Assembly (NCBI RefSeq): GCF_001649575.2
Contig: NC_051449.1
Span: 14,120,901-14,184,900, forward strand
Direction of reading: 5' to 3'
Length of the DNA stretch: 64,000 bases
Source of the DNA: Kryptolebias marmoratus
Lineage: Eukaryota > Chordata > Actinopteri > Cyprinodontiformes > Rivulidae
Position numbers and translations under genes: made by a program. The stretch's first letter is position 1, and every line of letters starts with the position of its first letter. The notes beneath the pieces are model-generated. The model saw only the letters and a list, made by a program, of their open reading frames with translations, did no database searches and had not been told where the DNA came from. This document shows, piece by piece, positions 1-11,149 of the stretch.

Positions 1-1449
1 AGGAAGCAAATAAATGTGGACGATGGTAATAAAAAAAGTAAGAATAAATAAACATTTTCATTTTATACTTATGCTTAATCTGGTTTTACAAGACAATAAA
101 ACAAAACAAAACATGAACTTTAAATTTCCATGCAGAATCACAATTGTTCAGAGAGAGCAACATTTCGCGAAGCACAACTCCATAAAATATCAAAGCCTTT
201 TAGAAAACACATAAACCATTTAGCAAAAGCAGAGATAATTTAGAGAAAAGAGCAGCTAAACAAAACCATCTTAGAAAACACAATAGAGCCAATGTAAGAA
301 GAGCAACACTGTCACATGTGTTTTCTGGACTAATCTATTGTAGATTTTTTTTGTAAGTTTCTGCTCTTAAATGTTGTGATGTTCTGTAACTTTGCTTCTA
401 CTCAAACCCATGTATGCTCTCTCACAGACATGTCTGGATCGAGACAAACACATGAACTTTTGCTTTTCGCTGAATTTAGGGACCAAAATGCAGTACTTCA
501 AAGGTTAGGAACATATTCAGGGTGGGTACAAATGGAATAGATCAATGTTTTTTACAGGGTGACCACTATACCAGTAATGATTTGTTGTTTTATTTTTTAA
601 TCCAGATGTCCTAAACCATACAAAACCATTTTTGCTTCTCTGATGAATGCATGTTCGCCCAAAGCATTTTAAAATTTTTTAACCCTTTTAGGGCCATGCC
701 TTTATTTATTAAAGAGATTTGTACTGCTCTGCAAATGCTGTGATAATTTATTTTTTTCAAATTTACATTTAGATTTGACTCACTATGATACAATGCTATA
801 ACGTGTAAAGTTTGAATATTCATTGATGGAAACATTTTAGAAAAAAAAGAAAAATGAGACTGAAACAAAACCTTTGTATGTGCAATGTAATAATTGTAGT
901 CTAAATGTAAAAAAAATATGATAATAATAACAAATTATCACACAGGTTGAGCGGACCAACAGATTCTTTACTCAAAGACTTACTGATACCAAAACACAGC
1001 AAAAAGACTCAATAAGTAAAGGGGCTTAAGTAAAAGTGTAAAAAAAATGTTTTTTTTTTTTAACCAAATACAAAAATTCTCATCAACTAGCAACAATGTT
1101 TAGGTTTTTAGATGTTTTAAGTACTTGACAAGTAAATTAACAAGGGACATTTCAAATATAATTTAATAAAAGAGGAGATGAGCGGAAAATAAATCAACAA
1201 ATTTGGCCGTACTTGTTAACTGTTAAATTGAAGTCTTTCAGCCAGATTTGGACTAGGCCTTTTATTTCTTGTGATGGACAAGCTTAATTATTTGGCATAC
1301 CAAGACATTTTGGACACTGATGTCGTTCCAAATTTGGAAACATGACTGTGCCTCGGAGCACAAAGCAAGAACTGCATGAAGACATGGTTAGAGTCCTGAG
1401 CTCAGCCCCAGTGAGCGTCGGCGTCTGACCTCATAAATCCAACCAACCA
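1..1449. other. AT-rich sequence without recognised genes
   Basis: Only short open frames without family resemblance are present. It could be intergenic or the untranslated end of a gene outside the window. Confidence 0.4.
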
Positions 1450-1865
1450 TCCATTTTCTTTACCCGCTCGTCCTTTCCGGGTCACTGGGAGCTGGTGCCT
1501 CCGGCAGTCACTGTGCGAGAGGCGGGGGGACACCCTGGACAGGTCGCAAGTCCTGTCCTATCCTATCCTGCATGTTTTCCTTGTTTCCCTGCTCCAACAC
1601 ACCTGATTCAGTGGTTAATATTACCTCTTCATGTTCTGCAGAAGCCTGTTAATCACCCATTGATTCAAATCAGGTGTGTTGGAGCAGAAACATGCAGGAT
1701 GGTGGCCCTCGAGGACCAGGATTGGACATCCCTGATTAAGAGTTACCAATGAACCTAACATGTATGTTTTTGGTCTGTGGGAGGGAACCAGAGTAAACCC
1801 AGATGTGCACGAGGACAACAGGCAGGCTCCAACCAGGAAGACCCCAGTGCAGGAGGCGACAGCTC
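1450..1865. mobile_element. Nested repeat: MITE-like palindrome inside an older element
   Basis: The outer parts (about 1450-1545 and 1742-1865) contain CATCCATTTTC, ACACCCTGGACAGGTCGC, CCTAACATGTATGTTTTTGG and GTCTGTGGGAGG, text I recognise from a common fish repeat. They are interrupted at about 1546-1740 by a second element whose ends are inverted: CTGCTCCAACACACCTGATT (near 1589) and its complement (1671-1687). It ends with a GTGGCCCTCGAGGACCAGGA motif seen in fish hAT-type MITEs. Family names are from memory. Confidence 0.6.
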
Positions 1866-2402
1866 TAACCACTGCCCTGCTGTGCCGTCCAACCTCATAA
1901 ATGCTCTACAGAATGACTGGGAAACAAATTCCAACGCAAATGCTCCAAAATCTCATGAAAGGCCTTCAGAGAAGAGTAGAAGCTGTTAAAGCTGCAAAAA
2001 AAGAGAGGAGCCAACTCCATACAGCTCCTGTTGGAGTGCTGCTCAGGTATGGGCTCATTAGTGCAGGGTAAGATCTCTGAACTCCAAAATGACAGATTAA
2101 AAATGACTTTTTGGTTGCTTTTGTTCATTTTAATTAGTAATGATAGAGGCTTGTTGTCCAAAGTGTCCTGCTGGTGTTTGAGCTGGTCAGAATTTGAACC
2201 CAACTTGTGCTCATTAACACCAAAACAGACACAAAAAGAGCCACTGGTTCCCTTTAAATTCACCTGACATTTAAGTTTTGAGTTACTCGCACACATATCT
2301 ATCCTAGTTTTATTTATTGTTTTCCCCACAACGCTAAAACCCATGTAAATCGTGGAAATTAAACCCTCCGAGCAACGTTTGAATGAAGTTTTGAAAACCG
2401 TC
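1866..2402. other. No recognised gene upstream of the abhd17a promoter
   Basis: A 149-codon minus-strand frame (1895-2344) has no recognisable domain and no splice support. Confidence 0.35.
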
Positions 2403-2417
2403 TGACGTCACTTCCGG
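2403..2417 (+). promoter_or_regulatory. CRE plus ETS-type promoter element of abhd17a
   Basis: A perfect palindromic CRE (TGACGTCA, 2403-2410) is followed at once by CTTCCGG (2411-2417), an ETS/GABPA-type core. Both sit about 190 bp before a GC-richer stretch that ends in a consensus donor (GTAAGT at 2598). This arrangement is common in TATA-less housekeeping promoters. The assignment to abhd17a is inferred from strand and position. No transcription start can be read directly from the sequence. Confidence 0.6.
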
Positions 2418-2460
2418 GTGGAGTCGGACAGTAGTAAAAAAAAAAAAAAAAAAAAAAAAA

Positions 2461-2597
2461 GATGAATTCCAGCTAGCTTGCCACCGACAACTGGCTACTC
2501 CGCCGAAGTAAAACCATCCATGTCCAGACAAAAAGAGGGTTTAGGAAGTGTTGCGCTGCTTCTGTGGCCGTCTCGGGGCTCGCCGTCCCGCCGAGCG
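2461..2597 (+). other. abhd17a: Probable non-coding first exon of abhd17a (5' UTR)
   Basis: This GC-rich stretch ends in GAGCG followed by the donor GTAAGT (2598-2603). The next acceptor on this strand that leads into coding sequence is the one at 5090, 14 nt before the abhd17a start codon, so a leader exon spliced to 5091 is the simplest model. The left limit is arbitrary; an A-tract at 2436-2460 separates it from the CRE/ETS pair. Confidence 0.5.
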
Positions 2598-5090
2598 GTA
2601 AGTGGCTCGTTTTCAGGCCAAACAGGAGGCGGCTAGCAGGCTACCGTTAGCTGCCCGCTGCAGCCGTTCCTGCGATACATGATCGCCGCCGAGCTGGTGG
2701 CTAGAATTACCACACAATAGGCGAGGGCTCGGTTCACGTTTACAGCTGGGGCATTTCGGCCGCTTGCCTCGCGTCCGTGGCCGAAACCTCGAGCTTTAAT
2801 AGCGCTGTTACAACATGATGCATTAGCATGGCAGTCTGAGAATATCACCCATCATCTTGACCAGAGAGCAATTTATTGCCACTAATTTGACCGTCCGTTG
2901 AACGTGAACGCTACCAAAAAAAATGGCAGTCATTTACAGCAGGAGCTTTAAAAACAACAACATGATATTAGTAGAAGCTCTAACTTTAATCCACATTACT
3001 TAGCATTAAGGCTATCCTTCCCTCATTGTTGGGATGCCAGGACACTGAGCTCCTCTGCTCAGCATCTGCATTTATTTGCAACTGCTTTTAAGAAAAAGGA
3101 GATGTAGAAACAGCTGTGAGCTGTAATGTCTGGTTGACTTGTCTTAATGACCCCTTTTTGTTTATTTGTCTGTATTAGTTTCTAGCTGGCTTAACAGCAG
3201 AAGACATTGGTGCAGAGGTGTGCCAAGTGGTACCAAGACCAAAGTATTTCTGACTCCAGGTATGTTCATCAGATAAGTCCAGGGTCCAAGTAACTGAGGC
3301 TACTTCTGTCAAGATCTGTGTGATTTGTTGTTGCTCATCATCAAATGCTCCATGGTTTATCGTGTTTATTAGCATGTAAAACCTAAATCCTAGCAGCCAG
3401 AACATGGGTGTTGAATGATTTGTTTTTGTCAGCTTCTTTTCTTTCCTTGTAGTTTTGATGTTATTTCATATTATTGCTCTGTACAGATTTCTTCTGCTCA
3501 TTTTAAAACATTTGCACCTCGTCAATATTTAGTTTATGTCATTAAAATTAGAACGTTTTCAGTGCTTTTTAAAAAATGTCTTAAGCAGGAGAGATTCTTC
3601 AAAACCGGCCAAAAAAAACTGTTATCACTTCTCTTGTTATGTGTTTATTTAGCAGCTTTATGACTAATACGATATGCCAGAAAACAACTTCATTTATTAG
3701 AGCACGCCTCATAGAAATATATACGTAGTTGTAATAATTTAGAGGTTTTTTTAGATCGAGTAAACAAACAAAACAAACAAAAAAACTCCTCCTTTTTGTC
3801 ATTTCCGTCATAAATTGTTAGTTGCATTTAGGAAGGGACTAGTGCCACTCTTATTGTGGCAAAAATACGTTGTGAAAAATATCGTTTTAATTTCAATCTA
3901 TATTCTCCAAAAGCTGACTATAGCTCAGGTTGTTTTCTCGTCTCTGAAGTACCTTATTTAATACCTGTCCACAGCTTTGTCTTCATCAACCCTAGTGCTG
4001 CCAGATCTTGTGACAGAAACAAGCAACATGGTCGATGGAAAACAAGCTCGAAAACGGCACCTGGGTTTAAAACAAAAAAGGAAATCTTAGCGTCTATTAC
4101 AGTAAACAAAACAGGCAACTCTGAAATTGGTTTGATTAGAACTGAGCTGTCCATCAATTTGACTGATTAAAACATGTGTATAATTTATTGCAGGGTTCTG
4201 TAGTTTATGAGTAAGTATTGATAAGTGATATGTGTAGGAAAACAGCAGTGTGGGTTACGAGGCATGGAGAGTAGCTAGGAGCGGGTGGGGTGGAGGGAGA
4301 AAGGCTTTTTAACTTGGAAATGTTGCTCATGTTGCCATTTCTGTCGTGGATCATGGATGAAATCAATAAAGCCTAATGAAAAGCCTCTCTCCCCTTTGCG
4401 TGTTTCCCGATGTGCCGTGTCACTACGGCCGGTACAGATACTTGTTTTTTATGTCGGTGATTAATGCGTTACTGAGGCAGGAAGCAGTTTCAGAGGGATG
4501 AGTGACGACATGCAAAATATTAGCGCTGACGCCATACCAGGAGCAAAAAGCACAGCCCTCCTTTATGTTCCTCTCCATGCTCACTCGGTGAATGATGCTT
4601 CATCAGAACAAGACCAGAGACACACGAAACGTTTAATATTAATGCAATATATGTATTAAAAGCCTGTTGCTTTACCAGAGCCTGGTGTGCTGGCTCAGTT
4701 TATGCTCAGTGTAGTAAAAATGTCCCAAAATGTTTTTTTCTCACTTGTGGGGTTTATCCAAGTTCCAGGAAAATGTACATCCCATCTTCTGTAAGCTGAA
4801 CTTTTGACATTTATCACACAAATAACAGATCCTGGATGTTCATTTGTTAAACAAAACAATTTTCCCTTTTTCAGCTCCACTCACCACACATGTACTCAAA
4901 GTAAAACGGACTTCGAAAATCCAGCAAATAAGTCAACAGTTTTGTCCAATCACAACCTGAAGTCAATTAATTAGTTACCTTTATTGTTTTATATACTTTG
5001 AAACATGCTAGTCTAATTAAACATGAATAACAGTGTAAATTAAAAGAAGTGGGGTTTTTTTTTCATAATTTTTCTGTCTCTCGTGTTCAG
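2598..5090 (+). other. First intron of abhd17a
   Basis: The intron runs from the GTAAGT donor to a T-rich tract and CAG at 5088-5090. Beyond the GC-rich start to about 2.8 kb I recognise no gene, transposon or RNA gene in it. Confidence 0.45.
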
Positions 5091-5104
5091 ATTTGTATCA
5101 GAAG

Positions 5105-7966
5105 ATGAACGGCCTGTCCATACGGGAGCTATGCTGCCTGTTCTGCTGCCCCCCTTGTCCCAGCCGCATCGCAGCCAAGCTGGCTTTCCTCCCTCCAGAG
5201 CCCACCTACGCTTTACTCCCTGACCCAGAAGCAGGCTCCGGAGCTACGACTGTGTCTGCTCCCAACTCTGGGGCTGCTCCTCCTACGCTGGGAGCGCCGG
5301 GGCTGCGTTCGCGGCTGGGCACCAGTAGTGGAGGTGACAGGGGTGGAGGAGGAGGAGGAGGAGGAGGAGGAGGAGGTGGAGGAGGTGGCGGCGGCAGTGG
5401 TGGCAGTGGAGGCGGTGGAGCTGGCAGCGGCGGTAGCAGTAGTATCGTGGGTGAAGGCAGGTGGAAGCTGCATCTCACAGAAAGAGCGGAGTTCCAGTAT
5501 TCCCAGAGAGAGCTGGATGTGACGGATGTGTTCCTGACCAGATCTAGTCGAGGGAACCGGGTCGGATGCATGTACATTCGCTGCGCCCCCAACGCCAGGT
5601 GAGACGCAGCGAGTACTGTGAAGCTGAGCATTATCAGACACCCACATTACAACCTTATTTGAATCCATGGTTAGACAGGCGTAGTTCTCAGTCAGTTAAA
5701 CCTATCGTCTTTAAGCTGACATTGTTGGTGTTTTCCTTCCCTGCTTTGTCTCTCAGGTTCACAGTGTTGTTTTCACACGGCAATGCGGTAGACCTGGGTC
5801 AGATGAGCAGCTTCTACATCGGCCTCGGCACACGCATCAACTGCAACATCTTCTCCTACGACTACTCAGGCTACGGCGTTAGTACCGGGAAACCGTCTGA
5901 GAAGAACCTTTACGCTGATATCGATGCCGCCTGGCACGCCCTGCGCTCCCGGTAAACGGAGACGGTTTCTTTCCGGGTTCAAAATGAATTGCTAAAATTC
6001 CTATCTAAGTGCAGCGTGTAGAATAATTCACAACAGCTTACGTAGATTGCTGGCCAGTTCTGATTTGAAGGAAAGAAAATTTGCTAGACTTTTTTTTTTT
6101 TTGTCTTATCTCTGACAATCAGCCAGTTCAGACACAATCTAACAGTGGATATTTATCAGACTGACCGTCTTTTACGTCTTTTTTTCAACGTTAGGCAATA
6201 TGTCTAAAGTAACAGGATGATTTCTCCATCCTATCAGCTACAATATACAGAAGGGCCATCCTATTGATGAGCAGATTAACTGCTTCTTCCCTAAATTATT
6301 AACCAACTTAGGGCTACAAAAAGGCTACTTAAAATGTTTTATTACTACTGTTTTACTCATAGACACAAGTATGTACTCAGCCTGCTAAGCTCTGTTCAGG
6401 ATATTTCATCTGGATCGACTAATGCTTTAAGTTCAATTGACTTTGTTTGGAAAGCTGCTGGAAGTTCTGGAAGTTGTGTGCAACTCCATATTTCTTTTGT
6501 TTTTTTTTCAGTCTGTATGTAAGACAGTGTTTTCTGGAAAACATTTCTTTAGGTTTATGTGTTAATATTCTTATAAAACATGAAGCTGGTTGTCCGTACT
6601 TGTCCAAATGACAGGTAGAGTGAAACTTGTTATTCTGGATATGATGCACACTCACTGACAAGTTCACAGACTTTCCAGTCCCCCTTTTCTGGGCTTTTAT
6701 TCTGAAGTGTAAGCCTTTGTTTTTCAGGTATGGCATCAGCCCTGAGAACATCATCCTGTACGGTCAGAGCATTGGCACAGTGCCCACAGTCGATTTAGCA
6801 TCGAGGTTTGAGTGTGCCGCTGTGGTACTTCACTCTCCACTCACCTCCGGCATGAGAGTGGCCTTCCCCGACACAAAGAAAACCTACTGCTTCGATGCCT
6901 TTCCAAAGTAAGTCCACTCCTTATCTAATGTTCAGGATTTTTTTTTTTTTTTTTGAGGTTACCATATCCTGACTGATACTGCGCAACAATGAGATTCTTT
7001 TAATGCTGACTGAGCTCTTTGTGAGCCGCGGTCTGCTGTAGAATGTGACTAAGTAAATGCCAGGAAGCTTGAACCAGGACAGCTGAACTTTGTTACAGGA
7101 TGAGCCGAGTCTCTTCATGTGTTCCCAAGAAGGCTGAAGGCCGATCCGCAGATTATTAGTTCAGTTTAAAGGTGTTCACACCTATTGCATACATTTGTTT
7201 TTTATATTTGTCTCCACCACAGTCTTTTGTTTACTTGTTATAATATACAGAAAATATGTCACATTAAAGGTGAAAACCCTGGTGCATCGCCACCTTATTT
7301 TTCTCTATAAACTGTAGGATTCACCATCAGTCCAATCTCTGTGTTTCAAATAAATGCAGGGTTTCAATAATTGGCTGTTTGAATATTTTTACACAGCTTG
7401 TTGAAGGAAAAATAGGTTGTATTTATTCAATAGTTAATGGCAGTAGAAAAAGAAATCCAACTGAAATATCTTATACCTTTTCTTTAGCATGATTAACCTC
7501 TCTGTTATTCATTTACATGCTTTAAAAACATTTAACGCCAACTAAATGGTAAAATGCACGACTTTCCTCACAGTTGTGAAGCATTAATATGTGACACCTC
7601 CACCTCTGTTTCTGTTATTAAAAAGTCCCAAAATGGTTCAATTGACAGATTTTAGGTCTCAAATCACTGAGCTCACCGTTTGTTTTGTTTGTCGGTACAA
7701 TTGATTCTGAATCCCCGACTCTCTGAACGTTTTGTTCCAGCATCGAGAAGGTGTCAAAGATCCCGTCTCCGGTGCTCATCATTCACGGTACGGAGGACGA
7801 GGTGATCGACTTCTCCCATGGCCTCGCCCTGTTCGAGCGCTGTCCCAAGGCCGTGGAGCCCCTCTGGGTGGAGGGGGCGGGTCACAACGACATCGAGCTT
7901 TACAGTCAGTACTTGGAAAGGCTACGGCGCTTCATCAACCAGGACCTGGCTGCACAGCACGCCTGA
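5105..7966 (+). CDS. abhd17a: ABHD17A, palmitoyl-protein depalmitoylase (4 coding exons)
   Basis: Coding exons are 5105-5598, 5757-5951, 6728-6907 and 7741-7966, all with GT-AG introns; together they give 1,095 nt, or 364 aa plus TGA. The family is membrane-anchored alpha/beta hydrolases that remove palmitate from proteins such as Ras and PSD-95. The N-terminus has a cysteine cluster (C10, C11, C14, C15, C18) that in the family is palmitoylated and anchors the enzyme. The core shows the nucleophile elbow GQSIG (Ser244), Asp309 in HGTEDEVID and His338 in GHND, the expected triad and spacing. The C-terminal segment ([14 protein letters not shown]) resembles the A paralogue more than B or C. The first ATG after the acceptor at 5090 was chosen because MNGLS is the family start. 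The protein is longer than the human one (about 310 aa) because of a Gly/Ser-rich insertion at about residues 75-118. Resemblance is from memory of the family, not a search. Confidence 0.96.
5342..5395 (+). repeat. Coding GGA-type trinucleotide repeat (Gly80-Gly97 of ABHD17A)
   Basis: Eighteen consecutive Gly codons, ten of them GGA in one unbroken run (5345-5374), lie within the first coding exon of abhd17a. Further Gly/Ser codons follow. Confidence 0.95.
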
Positions 7967-10900
7967 GAAACAAGCAGGCTCTCTGTGTTTGGATCTATGA
8001 CACTGTGTGTGTGTGTGTGTATGTGTGTGTGCTTGCATGGGTATGAAAGAGTGCATCAGCATGTTTGCAATGAGTGTGTGTGAGTAATAGACCTAAAATG
8101 AATGTGTGGTTCTGGTCACATCTGTGTGTCTTTAACAGCAGCATATCTACAGGATCAAAACGAACACAATTATATGTTGTGTTTTCTGTTTTTAAAAGTG
8201 AGAAAATTTTGTAATACATCATTAGCTTTATACATTTGTACGGTGTTGGTAAAACACTCAAGAGGAATAAAAAAATCGCGCTGATAATAATTCACCAGTT
8301 GACGTTGATCTAATTGAAATTGGGGAGCGGGTTAGTTTAGTCTAAAAAGGCACACAGATGTAATTTAGAAGTGCGTGACGTTGGTGGATGAATGCGATGC
8401 GAGTGTGGTGTGTGTGTTCGGTTGTTCAGATCTCTGCGGACCTGTGACGCCTCGCTGACGCGTGCCCATGCGATTCTGTGTGTGGGCGCTGACAGAGATG
8501 AAGGACATCCTGACGACTCGGAAAGCTGCAAGTGTAGGAGGCCGATGGCGTCTTATCAAGTTGATCATTTTTATTTCGTGTTTTTTGTTCACGTGCGTTT
8601 GAATACCTCCACGGCTTGACCAGTTCTCTTTCCAGCGGACAAACACGGGTCAAGCATGCGCTCCCTCCCTCCCTCCCTCCACTCGTTGTTTACCTTTGAA
8701 CGGACATCCGTATGACTGCCAGAGCATCTCCCAAGTCGTCGTTCAGCTAACACTACTCTTTGTGTTGGATTTGGGGAGGATTCATCTCTGATTTGTCTTG
8801 GAAACCTAAGGACTGGTCTTGAAAACATTTTTTTTAATTTTTTTTTTTATCAAGCTTGTATGGCTGGTGGGTGTGTTAGCCTTTTCCTCATTTTTTAAGA
8901 ATTTTTGAAGAGATCATGAAATGGCCGAGCATTTGTGTTATTTCCAAGATTTAGCAAAACCATCTCCCACGAACAGCATATCAGTTCCCCAGGTTTGAAC
9001 ACGTTGTTGGAGAAGCTTGAGCCTTCTCTGGTTTTCCTGTTTTGTTAGAGTAACAAGACAGTTTCAGGTCTTGAGTGCACTAACAGATGCTTTCCAAAAA
9101 AAAAAGGGTTAGCGTGAAGGAATAAGTAAGAAAAAAAAAATGCAGTCCAGAAGCGACTACAGCCCAGAAAAGAAGTAGCCAAGCACATAACACCCCATAA
9201 ATCCACATCATGTCTGCTTCAGACTAAGCAGTTAGGTTTTTTTTTTCTCCCCTTGTCTCGTTTCCATTTTTTTTCTTTGGAAAATTACTGGTTGTCACTT
9301 CATCATATTGAGATGAGTGCTTGGCTTTTTGTCTGAACTGTGGCACGGACAAAAACAAACAAACAAAAAAATCGAGCACATTTAAATAAACATGAACCTA
9401 TACTCGTAAATCTGAAGCGCAGCTGCTGAGGACGTTGTGAGCGATTCCGATATCGTGGAAAGAAACTTCTGGATTTGACTCTGATAATAAAAATAAAATA
9501 AAGTAGCTACCCGATTTCCCCCGGAACAAATGAGGATCAGGTTTTGTTTTATCCAGACCTATCATGCGTCGTCAGAATGATCCCGATAAACTTCTGGATC
9601 TCGTTCTGGTAGCACTCATCACACGGGTCAGCCTCCCCGTCTGCCTCAGCACACGTTCTGCTTCTGTTCTAAGTAGTCCCGCCGTAGATTGTTTTTCGTG
9701 ACCTCGATGCTACGACTTAAACAATGTGACTCGGATCAGGTGCCAGGAACGGGACGCCGCACCCCCCCGCTCCGTTTTGACCTCCGGCCCCTAAATGTAC
9801 AGCAGCTCTTTTATGGGTGGCAGCACGTCTCAATGTGTGACACAAGCCATACTTGAGCCTCTCACTGTTGGTGTGGTGCAGGCTCCACCACATCTTTGCA
9901 CATCATCATCACACACACATCCAACACACATACGCACACACCTACATACACACACATTACTTACACATTTATATATATCTATGTATATCAGATCAAGCAT
10001 GAAAAGAGCAGGTCTTAAGTTCAGCACTATTGTACAAAGCATCCAAAGTGTAATAAGGGTATAAAATGTAAGTCTTTGTGTCTTTTGTTTGTTAATATTG
10101 ACTTTGTTCTACAGGCCAGAATCAAGTATATGAATTTCCTGGGTGGATAACAGGTTCTAGGCCTGCTGTAGTCCAAGAAGGTGCTTGCTGCTCAGGAGAT
10201 CCGTCAGGTTCGGTGGTAGTAGCTGTGTGTTTTATCAAAGGGAACATTTCTCAGCTATCACTGAGCTGATCATTCCGCGGCTCTGGAGGGCGAGGGTCTC
10301 CGTAAGCAGCCAAAAGGGTTCTGATCATCACTTCCCGTCAGCTCGAACAGGGAATACTTCTGTTCTCATCCTGTGCTTCGTGTGTCGGACTTTTTTTGTT
10401 AGAGTTTTTTTTTTTAAATAATGAAAATCTTCTTAAACCAGGAATCTGAGTCTTCTGAAGAATTTTGAGAGAGACAGCGGCTCTCTCTGGAAGTAAAGAT
10501 GGACTTCTGTGTTTCCTGAGCGGGTTTGGGGGGGACTGATTGAAACTTTTCAAACTACATTTGATTCATAGGGTTAAAAAGAAAAAAAAAAAAAAAAAAA
10601 AGGAGGTGGGAAGTTGCTGTTTTCTTGATGCACCACTAATGTTGGCATATATATTCTATCCTCTGGCCTTGAATGTGTATTGATGGGGGTGGGGGTGGGG
10701 CAGTAAAAACTGTATGCATGTCTGTTGTGTTTTGCAGAGCAAATGACAGGACGGATTATTATCTATTGTGTAGTCTATGTGAGGGTAAAGCTGAACACAT
10801 GATATCGGAAAGTTAAAGCTCTTTTAAGAAAAAAAAGGAGAAAAAAAAGTGGGAAATTTTAATTGATTTTTTAAAATGCTGATACTAATTGATGTATTGT

Positions 10901-11125
10901 TGAGTTTTTGTGCTAGAGTTGAGTGTGATTAAAAACGGCAGGAGGGTCTAGACATAATAGGTAGACTGTTTATATGGTTACTGTTCTTATCTATTCTATT
11001 CTTTGTATTATTTGTAATTTTATGTTGCTTTTTTTGAACTGAAAATATGATGTAATGAAGTTAATTCATGGACTGAATCTTGACCTTTTTATGGACGATG
11101 AAAATAAAAATCACTTCTGTACAAA
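7967..11125 (+). other. abhd17a: 3' UTR of abhd17a with two candidate poly(A) signals
   Basis: After the TGA there is no further gene-like reading frame. AATAAA occurs at 8266-8271 (short 3' UTR of about 0.3 kb) and at 11103-11108, after a T-rich stretch that looks like a transcript end (long 3' UTR of about 3.1 kb). A TG microsatellite (8004-8031) and CA-rich stretch (9910-9958) lie inside. Which end is used cannot be decided from sequence alone. Confidence 0.5.
8004..8031. repeat. TG microsatellite
   Basis: A (TG)n run with one interruption lies in the abhd17a 3' UTR. Confidence 0.9.
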
Positions 11126-11149
11126 ACACGAAGGTCGTTGCAGTCGTTT

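Noticed and set aside
5206..5668. Long minus-strand open frames of 141 and 151 codons, rich in Pro or Ser/Thr
   Set aside because: They are antisense shadows of the GGA repeat in the abhd17a first coding exon and have no family resemblance.
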